Shown one piece after another: positions 27,975 to 36,712 of a stretch of 60,470 nt of DNA (position 1 is its first letter; each line of letters begins with the position of its first letter). Source of the DNA: an uncultured Lysobacterales bacterium (GTDB lineage: Bacteria > Pseudomonadota > Gammaproteobacteria > Xanthomonadales > SZUA-36); NCBI GenBank assembly GCA_937924405.1, contig CALDVW010000044.1:1-60470 (forward strand). Direction: 5' to 3'. The translations under genes were made by a program, and so were the position numbers. A model generated the notes under the pieces. The model saw only the letters and a program-made list of their open reading frames with translations. It had not been told where the DNA came from and did no database searches.

Positions 27975-30900
27975 AATATCGCACTGGTCTCTGGCTGTTG
28001 CTGCCCACCCTCGCGGTTTTGATAAGCGCTATCGTCACTTGGAACTGGCTGATATTCAGCGAAAGCGGTGCACGCTGGTTGATCAACCGCCTGAACGCCG
28101 GGATTGACGGCACAGTCGCTGCATCAGAAATCAATGGCGACCTGGCGTCCGGCCTGCTGTTACAGGGCATTAAATTTGACGACGGTTCAATCCTTGTCGA
28201 AGCCGACCGTGTAGAACTTGCGCTGAACATCGATCTGCTTCCTCCCCGAATCAGGCTGGAATTGATTGATATACATTCATTGACCGTTAGCAAATTGCAG
28301 GAATCCAATGAGGTCACCGACTGGAATGCGGTACTGGCGGCACTGTCCGTGCCCGTTCCCCTTCGATTCGAAAAACTGCACATCACAGGATTTGAATTTC
28401 TCAATCCATCAGGTGAATTGCTGTTCGCCCTTGATTCAATTGAGATGCATGGCGGCCTTTTTGAACAGCTGGTAATCGATCAGGGCGCAGTCAGCCAGGC
28501 GTCGAACCGGCTAACCGGGGCAGGCAGCCTTAATCTCACAACTCCGCATAATGTGAGCCTTGACCTGGAGACCAGCGGGGATCTCTCGACCAGGAGCAGC
28601 ATCCGGGGATCTCTTGAATCAGCCGGAATTGAAATTGAATCTGACACTCCTCGTGTCAGTATCGACGGCAAGATCAAAAATTTGCTTACATCCCCCCGTT
28701 GGGATTTGAACATTTCCTCGCCATCACTGGTCTGGCCGGTGGAAGAAGGCTCCGCCCCTGCAAAGCTCACGGGCCTCGTAGCCCACTCTGCCGGCGAGAT
28801 CTCCGATTATCTGATTGATCTGGAAGGACAAATTGAATTGGAAGGCCTTTCGTCCTGGCGGGTTGCGCTAACGGCAGATGGGGATGAAAATTCGCTGGAG
28901 GCGAAGCAATTGACTGTTTCCGGTTCGGAACTGTCAATCACCGCCAGCGGAACTGCCACCTGGCAGGATCAACCAGGTATTGAGCTGGAAACCACCCTTG
29001 AGCGACTGGACCCGGGGACCTGGTTCGACGATTGGCCGCAAGGAAAGTTGGTTACGGGGCGGTTAGGATTGCGTTGGAGTGGCCAACAACTCGAAGTTTC
29101 GGATGTCCAGCTCAGACTGCAAAACGACCCCTTCACCGCCGAAGGCAACGGCATTGTCGATCTGGAATCAGGTATCGTCGATGCGCATTTTTCCTGGAGT
29201 GAATTGAGCTACCCCCCAGAAAGCATCAATCCCCTGATCGACAGCAGCCACGGGAACCTCTCGGTGTCCGGAAGGCCGGAGGATTGGAGGCTGGAGGGAA
29301 ACCTGGACTTGAAAAGCGGTGAATTCCCAAGAGGCGAGCTGGATATCAGCGGTCAAGGGACAACGGAATCGTTCGAAGCCACCGTTCATCAGGCGACATT
29401 GCTGGGTGGCGACGTTGCAGGTGAGTTTTCCCTTAACTGGACCGGTCATAAGCCATTCGTCGCCGAGTTGGCAGCGACTGACATTAACGTTGAGCCGCTG
29501 GCTCCGGAATATCCCGGTACTCTGACCGCCCGCCTGATCGCCAGGGGTGAACTGGAGCCACTCAATCTGGACGTGATAATTGAACAGCTTGACGGCAAAA
29601 TCAGGGCGTTTCCCGTCAGCGCCAATGGAGGGGTCAGCTTAAGGAATGGTCAGCTCTCCGCAAGGGAACTGGCTATAAGGTCAGGCACTTCATCGCTCAG
29701 GTTGAACGGCAGTTTTTACTCAAGCAGTGGCATGGAATTCTTCATCGACGCCGAGTCGCTGACAGCCTTTTCAAACGACTTCGCGGGCAGTCTTAAGGGA
29801 CAAGGCATGTTATCCCTGAATTCTGATTCCCCCCACTTCTCGGCCGAGCTTACCGGGGCGCAACTGTCACTCGGCCCGGTCGAGATCGAGCAGTTGGACC
29901 TGGTAAAGGATGTTCAAAATCGAAATGCAAGCACGTTGCTTTTAGCCGGCCTGAACACCGGTACGCTTTTTGTCGAATCAGCCAGCGTAAATGTCGATGG
30001 CCCAGAGCCGTTGCAGAACATCACCGCGCACGCACAAATTCAAGGCACTACTATGGATTTGAATCTCAGGGGTTCAATTGTCGACTGGGCGGACCCATTG
30101 AACTCGGGCTGGAGAGGAAATCTTCACGAGTTGCGGCTAGATCACCGGGAGCAGTTCACCATGGCACTGGACGAGGCCACAGAAGTGATTTTGTCGTCTG
30201 ATCGACTGGCCATTGAAAGAGCGTGTTTCAGCGGAAATCAAAACGCAGGCTTATGTATCGAGACTTCCTGGAACAGGCCGGACATTATTGACTTTTCCGC
30301 GCAACTTGAATCAACTCCGCTTGCAATCCTGGAGCTTTTTGCCGATTCGGAGCTTGAATTCACGCAGATACTCGGCGGGAACTTAGACTGGTCGCAAAAA
30401 GCCTCCGGACGCAAACAGGGAGGCGCCAGGATCGACATTTCACCAGGTGCCATCCTGGTTGCGGACGATGAAGAGCCGCTTCTGGAAACCGGCGCCGGGC
30501 TATTCGGCTTCGAACTGATCGACGGCGCCCTGAAACAGGGCAACCTTGATATTGACATCCCGGGAACAGGCAGCATCGACTTTGACTTCAGCGCTCCGGA
30601 TCTTAGCAAAGGCCATGACAGCGCCATTCAGGGTAAGGCCACAATCGATATAAATGACATCGGCGCCGTGGCGGCGCTGTTTCCCTTTTTCGATACCTTG
30701 AGCGGTGTAATGGATATCGATGTCAATCTCTCCGGCACACTTTCCGACCCCAAGTTTGCAGGTAGGGCATCACTTGCCGACGGCCGCCTGGAACATGTCG
30801 CCTCCGGTTTTTCTTTTTCGGAGATCAATATTTCAGGAAACGTCAACGAATATGACCGGGCAGAACTGCTGGGGCAATTTCGCGCTGGCGATGGCGTGGG

Positions 30901-31786
30901 CGAGGTGATTACAAGCATTAGCTTCGAGGACATTTTTTCACCCACGGTCAATATTACCCTGTCGGGCGATTCCCTCACGGTCATCGAGGTTCCCGATCTG
31001 AAGGTTATTGCCAACCCTGATATATCACTTGATTGGCGGGAAAATACCCTGGAAATCGATGGGCGTCTGGTCATACCGGCTGCACGCCTGTCACCCAGCT
31101 ATCTGCCACGAAGCAGCGTGCCGCAGAGTGAAGACGTGGTGATCGTTGCAGGAAACCTGCCGGCAAAGGAACCGGATCTCCTGCGAGACAGGCCATTCAA
31201 CCTTCGTGGCCAACTCGAAGTCGAACTGGGTGAGCAGGTCGTGATTGATCTCGATATGGCTCAGGCCAACGTCGGCGGGACCACTCTGTTCAGCTGGCAG
31301 GACGGATTGATGCCAACGGCAAGCGGTAGTTTCAATGCGACCGGAGAAATTCAGGCGTATGGACAGTTGCTCAGGATTACCCAGGGCCGAATCGGCTTTC
31401 CGGACATTCCAGCGGATAATCCGCATCTGAATATTCGGGCGGAGCGCGAAATTTTTGGTAACTCGCAGATTCGCAGGGCCGGCCTGATGGTCGCCGGCAC
31501 GCTGAGACGTCCGGTTATCGAGGCATATACCGTTCCCATGACCAACAGGGACCGTGCGCAGACGCTGCTGATCACCGGCAGTGACTTCGATTTCGAACAG
31601 GGAGTAGGGGCCGTGGACGTGGGTTTTTACATTTTACCCAGGCTGTATCTCAGTTATGGAATCGGTATATTTGAAGATGGAAACATCATCAGCGCGCGCT
31701 ATGACCTGGGAAGAGGCTTTGGTGTCAAGGCAACCTCAGGCCAGCGTGAAACCGGCCTGGACATCAATTACCGGATCGAACGCTAA
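27971..31786 (+). CDS. tamB: Translocation and assembly module protein TamB
   Basis: TamB is a long AsmA-like periplasm-spanning beta-groove protein anchored in the inner membrane; together with YhdP it moves phospholipids to the outer membrane, and with TamA it helps insert some proteins. The 1271-residue product has an N-terminal signal anchor (about 7-27, LLLPTLAVLISAIVTWNWLI), long repetitive beta sequence, and a C-terminal DUF490 domain (about 930-1271, with QLEVELGEQVVIDL, GEIQAYGQLLRITQGRIGF and LSYGIGIFEDGNIISARYDLG, near the conserved end). It is a normal length for the family. It starts within the tamA stop. Confidence 0.95.
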   Translation: MKYRTGLWLLLPTLAVLISAIVTWNWLIFSESGARWLINRLNAGIDGTVAASEINGDLASGLLLQGIKFDDGSILVEADRVELALNIDLLPPRIRLELIDIHSLTVSKLQESNEVTDWNAVLAALSVPVPLRFEKLHITGFEFLNPSGELLFALDSIEMHGGLFEQLVIDQGAVSQASNRLTGAGSLNLTTPHNVSLDLETSGDLSTRSSIRGSLESAGIEIESDTPRVSIDGKIKNLLTSPRWDLNISSPSLVWPVEEGSAPAKLTGLVAHSAGEISDYLIDLEGQIELEGLSSWRVALTADGDENSLEAKQLTVSGSELSITASGTATWQDQPGIELETTLERLDPGTWFDDWPQGKLVTGRLGLRWSGQQLEVSDVQLRLQNDPFTAEGNGIVDLESGIVDAHFSWSELSYPPESINPLIDSSHGNLSVSGRPEDWRLEGNLDLKSGEFPRGELDISGQGTTESFEATVHQATLLGGDVAGEFSLNWTGHKPFVAELAATDINVEPLAPEYPGTLTARLIARGELEPLNLDVIIEQLDGKIRAFPVSANGGVSLRNGQLSARELAIRSGTSSLRLNGSFYSSSGMEFFIDAESLTAFSNDFAGSLKGQGMLSLNSDSPHFSAELTGAQLSLGPVEIEQLDLVKDVQNRNASTLLLAGLNTGTLFVESASVNVDGPEPLQNITAHAQIQGTTMDLNLRGSIVDWADPLNSGWRGNLHELRLDHREQFTMALDEATEVILSSDRLAIERACFSGNQNAGLCIETSWNRPDIIDFSAQLESTPLAILELFADSELEFTQILGGNLDWSQKASGRKQGGARIDISPGAILVADDEEPLLETGAGLFGFELIDGALKQGNLDIDIPGTGSIDFDFSAPDLSKGHDSAIQGKATIDINDIGAVAALFPFFDTLSGVMDIDVNLSGTLSDPKFAGRASLADGRLEHVASGFSFSEINISGNVNEYDRAELLGQFRAGDGVGEVITSISFEDIFSPTVNITLSGDSLTVIEVPDLKVIANPDISLDWRENTLEIDGRLVIPAARLSPSYLPRSSVPQSEDVVIVAGNLPAKEPDLLRDRPFNLRGQLEVELGEQVVIDLDMAQANVGGTTLFSWQDGLMPTASGSFNATGEIQAYGQLLRITQGRIGFPDIPADNPHLNIRAEREIFGNSQIRRAGLMVAGTLRRPVIEAYTVPMTNRDRAQTLLITGSDFDFEQGVGAVDVGFYILPRLYLSYGIGIFEDGNIISARYDLGRGFGVKATSGQRETGLDINYRIER

Positions 31787-31872
31787 TCCATATAACTATT
31801 ACGATCAGACGGGCACCAATGCCCGATTCTGAATACAATAGGTGTTTTTGCAAAATTCGCAGGAGTATTACC

Positions 31873-32136
31873 GTGAGCGACCAGGAGCAACATCAACACT
31901 GTACCAACAAATTCATTGAGCTGGCCAACCAGCTCAAAGCTGAAAACATTGATCCGTCGCTGGTGTCGGGCGCACTGATGACGGCCTCGGGAATCTACGC
32001 CACCTACGTGGCAGCCGGAAACTCGGGCGCACTGGAACCCAGCGGGGTCGATAAAATCGTTACCGTTTACCGGCGGACCCTCGAGCATTATCAGAAGGTA
32101 AAAAAGGCCCAGTTAACCGAGGGTGGCGAAGAATAA
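31873..32136 (+). CDS. DUF3144 family protein
   Basis: An 87-residue soluble protein starting at GTG 31873 after AGGAG (31861-31865). It has a CTNKFIELANQL helix and the pattern LVSGALMTASGIYATYVAAGN, which I recognise as the DUF3144 core. The role is unknown. It lies 86 bases after tamB and 15 bases before the next membrane protein, so it may be the first gene of the metal-transport set that follows, although DUF3144 genes also occur alone. Confidence 0.82.
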   Translation: MSDQEQHQHCTNKFIELANQLKAENIDPSLVSGALMTASGIYATYVAAGNSGALEPSGVDKIVTVYRRTLEHYQKVKKAQLTEGGEE

Positions 32137-32151
32137 GAGCGTTTGCGAGGA

Positions 32152-33867
32152 ATGATCCGAATAATCTCCTGGGCTCTTTTTCTGCTGGCGCCACTGCAGG
32201 TTTCGGCAGATGCCATCGTACGGTCCACCGCAATGTTCGCCGATACCATTGCCGAATATTTTGTTGAAACTGACCATGTTCGGCTTGAATTGGAAATTGG
32301 CGAGGCCGACATTGCCAGCTTTCGTAACCTGCTGCCCAGTTCTATCTACCAGCAACTGGGTTTCGGGGACGAGCCCCTGGAAGACCGCCTGCAACTATTC
32401 ACGTCACGCGACCTCGCTATTTTCAATAATGGTGAGCCGCTGGCGGGATTCGTGCGTGCAATGGGGCCGGCTACACGCCCCTTGCGGGACGAGGTGACCG
32501 GCGAAGAGCTGCCAACCGCCGAGCAAGACGCCACTCTCGTGATTGGGGCCACCCTGGTTTTTCCCTTCGAAGGCAGGCCCGATTCCCTGACCCTGATGGC
32601 GCCGGTCGAGACCGGCCTGGCCAACATAGGTTTTGTGTTGTACCACCAGGGCGTGGCAGTCAATGACTACCGCTACCTGTCCTCGGGCTATACGGTCAAT
32701 CTGGACTGGGAAGACCCCTGGTATTCATCCTTTCCCCAGCGTGCTCTCAAACGCCAGTACGAGTCACCAATGACCGGTTTCATTTATGTGGAACCCTTCG
32801 AAGTCCGCAAGGAAATCATCGTCCGCCCCCATGACATACAGCAATGGGTGGACCTCGGGCTGGAAGGCCAGGATGTCATCCGGGCCGGGCAGCAGGATGA
32901 AATAAAGCGCAGGGTGGTCGAATTCCTGGCGCCGCATTTCAGAGTCAAAATCGACGGTGTAGCGGTGGAGGGCACGCTGGACCGGGTCAATTTCCTGCGG
33001 CGGACACTTAAAAGCAGCACCGTGGTCGATAATCAGGACATCGCGTTGCTGCCGGCTACCCTGGGGGTCATATACGTATTTCCCACCGCGGGCCTGCCGC
33101 AATCGGTGGAAATGGAATGGGACGTTTTCACTGAAAAAATGCAGCGCGTGCCAACCGCCAGTGTCGACCAGGCCGGCCCGCTGCCAGTAATACTGGAGCC
33201 GGACTTCAATATTCTCAGGTGGGACAACTACCTTAAATTTCCAGACATTCCTACCCTGGTGGATATCCAGGCGCCCCCCGGCCCGGTTCAAAAGATTTCG
33301 TCCTGGGGCCGCTGGGTAGCCCTCGGGTTGAGCCTGACTGCCCTGGCCGTGATCATTGGGTCCAGGCGTAAAAATGGAAAGTTTTCGGTTGCCGCCGTCG
33401 TGAGCCTCGTTGTGAGTATTCTTGCCACGCTGTTCCTGGTGAATGAAAACCGCCAGTCAAGCATGAATTCCCAACGGCTCCAGCAACTGGCAGGGAACCT
33501 GCTGCACAATGTTTACCGCGCCTTTGATTACCGGGGCGAGGAAGTGATTTACGACGTCCTTTCGCGCAGCGCTTCGGGCGAACTGCTTACCGACATCTAC
33601 CTTGAAACCCGGCGTGGCCTGGAGTTGGCAAACCAGGGTGGCGCCCGCGTGAAAGTAAAAGACATCGAAGTTCTGGATGCTGTGCTGGTTGAGACCAATG
33701 GAGATTCGCTGACGGTTGACAGCAAGTGGAACGTGTCCGGGTCAGTCGGGCATTGGGGTCACGTGCACCAACGCAGGAACGGATACCACGCCATGCTGGA
33801 AATCAGTGAGATGGGCGGCGTCTGGAAGCTGACGGGACTGGAGATCCTCGGGGAGGAACGGCTTTGA
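32152..33867 (+). CDS. Large exported membrane protein of unknown function, linked to metal ABC genes
   Basis: A 571-residue protein. A cleavable signal (about 1-20, ending VSADA) precedes about 360 residues of periplasmic beta-rich sequence with aromatic and acidic motifs (DYRYLSSGYTVNLDWEDPWY, FIYVEPFEVRKEI). Two closely spaced membrane helices follow (about 379-397 and 406-422: VALGLSLTALAVI, AAVVSLVVSILATLFLV), then a C-terminal domain (about 430-571, with YRAFDYRGEEVIYDVLSRS and SGSVGHWGHVHQRRN). I do not recognise the family. The C-terminal domain contains HWGHVHQR, a possible metal site. The start is uncertain: TTG 32143 is equally possible, because the ATG lies only two bases after GAGG. 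It forms a likely operon with the ABC genes downstream (22-base gap). Confidence 0.8.
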   Translation: MIRIISWALFLLAPLQVSADAIVRSTAMFADTIAEYFVETDHVRLELEIGEADIASFRNLLPSSIYQQLGFGDEPLEDRLQLFTSRDLAIFNNGEPLAGFVRAMGPATRPLRDEVTGEELPTAEQDATLVIGATLVFPFEGRPDSLTLMAPVETGLANIGFVLYHQGVAVNDYRYLSSGYTVNLDWEDPWYSSFPQRALKRQYESPMTGFIYVEPFEVRKEIIVRPHDIQQWVDLGLEGQDVIRAGQQDEIKRRVVEFLAPHFRVKIDGVAVEGTLDRVNFLRRTLKSSTVVDNQDIALLPATLGVIYVFPTAGLPQSVEMEWDVFTEKMQRVPTASVDQAGPLPVILEPDFNILRWDNYLKFPDIPTLVDIQAPPGPVQKISSWGRWVALGLSLTALAVIIGSRRKNGKFSVAAVVSLVVSILATLFLVNENRQSSMNSQRLQQLAGNLLHNVYRAFDYRGEEVIYDVLSRSASGELLTDIYLETRRGLELANQGGARVKVKDIEVLDAVLVETNGDSLTVDSKWNVSGSVGHWGHVHQRRNGYHAMLEISEMGGVWKLTGLEILGEERL

Positions 33868-33889
33868 TCTCCGGCCGGAATAAAAAACC

Positions 33890-34576
33890 GTGATTGAGCT
33901 GAGCAAGATTGAGTTCCGGTACCCTGCAGCCGGAGGGTTCAAGGTCAGTATCCCACAACTTGCCGTGCCAACCGGTGAGTGCATGGCAGTTGTCGGACCG
34001 AGTGGCTCGGGCAAGACCACACTGCTCGGATTGCTTTCCGGGATACTTAAACCCTCCAGCGGGTCTCTTGTGATGGATGGTACGGACCTGGCCAGGCTCG
34101 ATGAGGGGCAACGGAGACGGTTCCGGATCAATAACGTCGGCCAGGTTTTCCAGGCATTTGAACTGCTCAGATACCTGTCCGTTATTGAAAACATCATGTT
34201 GCCCCGCTACATCCATGGATCAGCCACCCAGACCAGCGCAGCTCGTGATCGCGCAGCCCGGTTGCTTACCGACGTCGGGCTGGACGCCAGGGCAAATGCT
34301 TATCCGTCCGAATTGTCACAGGGCGAGCAGCAAAGGGTAGCCGTGTGCCGGGCCATGCTGAATCAGCCTGCCCTGTTATTGGCCGACGAGCCCACAGGAA
34401 ATCTCGATCAGACTAACAAGCAAAACGTGGTTGACCTGTTGCTGGAACAGGCCAAAGCAAACAACAGCACATTGATCATGGTGACCCACGACGATTCGTT
34501 GCTCGGGGCGTTTTCATCGGTACTGGACATCCAGTCGTTGCTCGCCGATGAACCCCGGCGGGAGGATCTCTCGTGA
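33890..34576 (+). CDS. ABC transporter ATPase, LolD/MacB type
   Basis: A 228-residue ATP-binding subunit. It has Walker A GPSGSGKTTLLGLLSG (about 37-52), a Q-loop (VGQVFQAFELL), signature LSQGEQQRVAVCRAML, Walker B LLLADEPTGNLD, and H-loop VTHDD. The signature and D-loop sequence are those of the LolD/FtsE/MacB branch rather than the ZnuC branch. It starts at GTG 33890 with a poor ribosome binding site. Its stop overlaps the GTG of the permease, showing that the two form one transporter. Metal-uptake context is given by the ZnuA-like lipoprotein downstream. Confidence 0.92.
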   Translation: MIELSKIEFRYPAAGGFKVSIPQLAVPTGECMAVVGPSGSGKTTLLGLLSGILKPSSGSLVMDGTDLARLDEGQRRRFRINNVGQVFQAFELLRYLSVIENIMLPRYIHGSATQTSAARDRAARLLTDVGLDARANAYPSELSQGEQQRVAVCRAMLNQPALLLADEPTGNLDQTNKQNVVDLLLEQAKANNSTLIMVTHDDSLLGAFSSVLDIQSLLADEPRREDLS

Positions 34577-35757
34577 TGACCGGTGCATTCTTCCTCGGCT
34601 GGCGTTACCTGGCATTCCATAAACTTAAAACGACGATCCTGGTGGGATCGATCACACTCATGCTTTTTCTGCCCGCCGCTGTCCGCCTGCTGGTCAATGA
34701 CAGTGCAACCGCGCTCACGGCGCGGGCCGACCAGACACCACTGGTTGTCGGCGCCGCAGGCAGCCCTCTGGAGCTGGTTCTGAATGCCCTCTACTTCCAC
34801 GCCGAGCAGCCACCGGCGTTGTCGTACGACAACTTCAGCGAATTACGTGACGCCGGCCTGGCGGTCACCATCCCGATGTACACCCGTTTCCACTCCAGGG
34901 GCTCGCCCATTGTAGGCACGACGCTCGATTACTTTTCTTTCCGGGATCTGAACCTGGCTGCGGGCCGCATGATGGGCATGCTGGGTGAATGCGTGATCGG
35001 GGCCAATGTCGCAGCCAGGCACAAGGCCGGTGTGGGCGACAGCCTGGTCTCTTCGCCTGAAACCGTTTTCGACATTGCCGGCGTCTACCCGCTGAAGATG
35101 AATATAAGCGGCGTACTGGCGCCGACCGGGACACCGGATGACAACGCCATATTCGTCGATTTCAAAACGGCTTGGGTCATCCAGGGTCTGGGACACGGCC
35201 ACCAGGACCTCGAAAGGCCTCAAGCGGCTGCAAGCGTACTCAACCGGAGCGAAGGGATGGTCACCGCAAATGCGGCCCTTCAACAGTACGCTGAAATCAC
35301 ACCGGAAAACGCTGCTGAATTTCATTTCCACGGCGCCACCGGCGATTTTCCATTGAGCAGTGTCGTAGTCGTACCGCCAAACGAAAAAAACGGCGCTTTG
35401 CTTCGAGGAAGATATCAGAACAATGCAAAAGGCATCCAGATCATCGTGCCATCCAGTGTGCTGAACGACCTGCTGGACACTGTTTTCACCGTACAGAACT
35501 ACATCATCCTAGGACTGGCTTTGCTCAGCCTGGCCACCGTGGCCGTCATCACGCTGGTCTTCCTTCTGTCCCAGCAACTTCGTAAAGGTGAGTTTCTCAC
35601 CCTTTCGCGCATTGGCGCCTCGAAAACCTACCTGGCCACGTTGATTGCCTCTGAAATCGGTTTCGTTTTCACCGGCAGTCTGGTCCTGGCCGCCGGATTG
35701 ACTTTCATCACTCGGCAATATGCTCTGCAAATTCTGCAGATATTTCTCGGATTCTGA
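34573..35757 (+). CDS. ABC transporter permease, FtsX/MacB type
   Basis: A 394-residue FtsX-like inner-membrane subunit. One membrane helix lies near the N-terminus (about 18-40), followed by a periplasmic domain of about 270 residues, and two or three C-terminal helices (about 308-334, then 350-394: TLIASEIGFVFTGSLVLAAG). This is the mechanotransmission (type VII) ABC fold, not the multi-helix ZnuB type. The periplasmic domain has His-rich stretches (GLGHGHQDLE and EFHFHGATGD) that may bind metal; this is suggestive only. It starts at GTG 34573 (or ATG 34576) after GGAGG. One base separates its stop from the next ATG. Confidence 0.9.
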   Translation: MMTGAFFLGWRYLAFHKLKTTILVGSITLMLFLPAAVRLLVNDSATALTARADQTPLVVGAAGSPLELVLNALYFHAEQPPALSYDNFSELRDAGLAVTIPMYTRFHSRGSPIVGTTLDYFSFRDLNLAAGRMMGMLGECVIGANVAARHKAGVGDSLVSSPETVFDIAGVYPLKMNISGVLAPTGTPDDNAIFVDFKTAWVIQGLGHGHQDLERPQAAASVLNRSEGMVTANAALQQYAEITPENAAEFHFHGATGDFPLSSVVVVPPNEKNGALLRGRYQNNAKGIQIIVPSSVLNDLLDTVFTVQNYIILGLALLSLATVAVITLVFLLSQQLRKGEFLTLSRIGASKTYLATLIASEIGFVFTGSLVLAAGLTFITRQYALQILQIFLGF

Positions 35758-35758
35758 C

Positions 35759-36709
35759 ATGAGTCGAATACGCAACACGCTATTACTGACTCTCCTTGCG
35801 CTGGCAGCCTGTGGTGAAACAACAGCACCGGGTGACCGGCCCGCTGATTCAGAACACAGGCGACCACTGATCGTCGCCAGTAATTACCCCCTATATTTCT
35901 TTGCCAGCGAAATTGCCGGAGATTCGGCCGATGTCAAACTGCCGGAAATGGCGGGAGACCCGGCCAACTGGAAGCCCGGCAGCGCAGAGATCAGCTTGAT
36001 GCAATCAGCGGACCTGATCATTCTCAACGGCGCCGGCTACGAGCCCTGGCTGGGCTGGGTAACCTTGCCGGAAAGCCACCTGGTGGACAGTTCAGCCGGG
36101 TTCAGCGAAGAGTTTCTTCCGCTGCGTGAAGAAGCTGTACATCAACACGGTCCGCAAGGTGAGCATTCACACCAGGGCGTGGCTTTTACCACCTGGCTCG
36201 ACCCCAGTCTCGCTGCAAAACAGGCCATGGCCATCGAGCAGGCTATCAGCAGGCTGGTTCCTGAAAATGCAGGACAGCATCGTGATCGGCTCGCCGCCCT
36301 GAGTGCCCGGCTGGAAACGCTGGACCAGGCATTCCGCGAAACGTTCGACCGCCTGGGTGACCAGCCCGTCCTTTTTTCACACCCGGTATACCAATACCTC
36401 GAGTCTCGCTATAGTCTGAACGGAGTGAGTGTGCACTGGGAGCCCGGTGAAGCCCCGGGGACCCGTGCAATGCTTGCCCTGAGTGAGATCCTGCGAAGCC
36501 ACCCGGCACGGCTCATGCTGTGGGAAGAAGAGCCACTCGAAACGACAAGCGTGGAACTGCGCAAGCTCGGCGTGCAGTCTTTACCGTTTCACACGGCAGC
36601 GAACCGTCCGGACGATGGTGACTTTTTCGATGTGATGGAAGTCAACGTCGCCAGTTTGCTTTTGAATTGTTGTGGTACGACAATCGGTCCTCAGCAAGAA
36701 CCGGAATAA
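35759..36709 (+). CDS. ZnuA-like metal-binding lipoprotein (cluster A-I substrate-binding protein)
   Basis: A 316-residue lipoprotein. The signal ends in a lipobox, LAACGE (Cys about 19). The rest follows the ZnuA/AdcA/TroA pattern: VASNYPLYFFASEIAGD, SLMQSADLIILNGAGYEPWL, a His-rich loop (HQHGPQGEHSHQ, about 135-146), TTWLDPSLAAKQA, VLFSHPVYQYLESRYSLN and LWEEEP. Typical ligands are therefore mostly present. However, the early His of ZnuA (usually in a DHxYxPTP or HSYEPTP context) seems replaced by NWKPGS. It starts at ATG 35759, next to the permease stop, and is translationally coupled. It likely captures Zn or Mn on the periplasmic side and feeds the FtsX-type transporter, an unusual pairing. 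Confidence 0.88.
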   Translation: MSRIRNTLLLTLLALAACGETTAPGDRPADSEHRRPLIVASNYPLYFFASEIAGDSADVKLPEMAGDPANWKPGSAEISLMQSADLIILNGAGYEPWLGWVTLPESHLVDSSAGFSEEFLPLREEAVHQHGPQGEHSHQGVAFTTWLDPSLAAKQAMAIEQAISRLVPENAGQHRDRLAALSARLETLDQAFRETFDRLGDQPVLFSHPVYQYLESRYSLNGVSVHWEPGEAPGTRAMLALSEILRSHPARLMLWEEEPLETTSVELRKLGVQSLPFHTAANRPDDGDFFDVMEVNVASLLLNCCGTTIGPQQEPE

Positions 36710-36712
36710 AAC

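Noticed and set aside
31787-31830. Possible Zur box (TAATCCATATAACTATTA) and a CGGGCA-CCAA-TGCCCG hairpin after tamB
   Set aside because: The palindrome matches at only 12 of 18 positions and lacks the GTTATA-TATAAC core; the hairpin has no T tract, so neither is listed as a feature.
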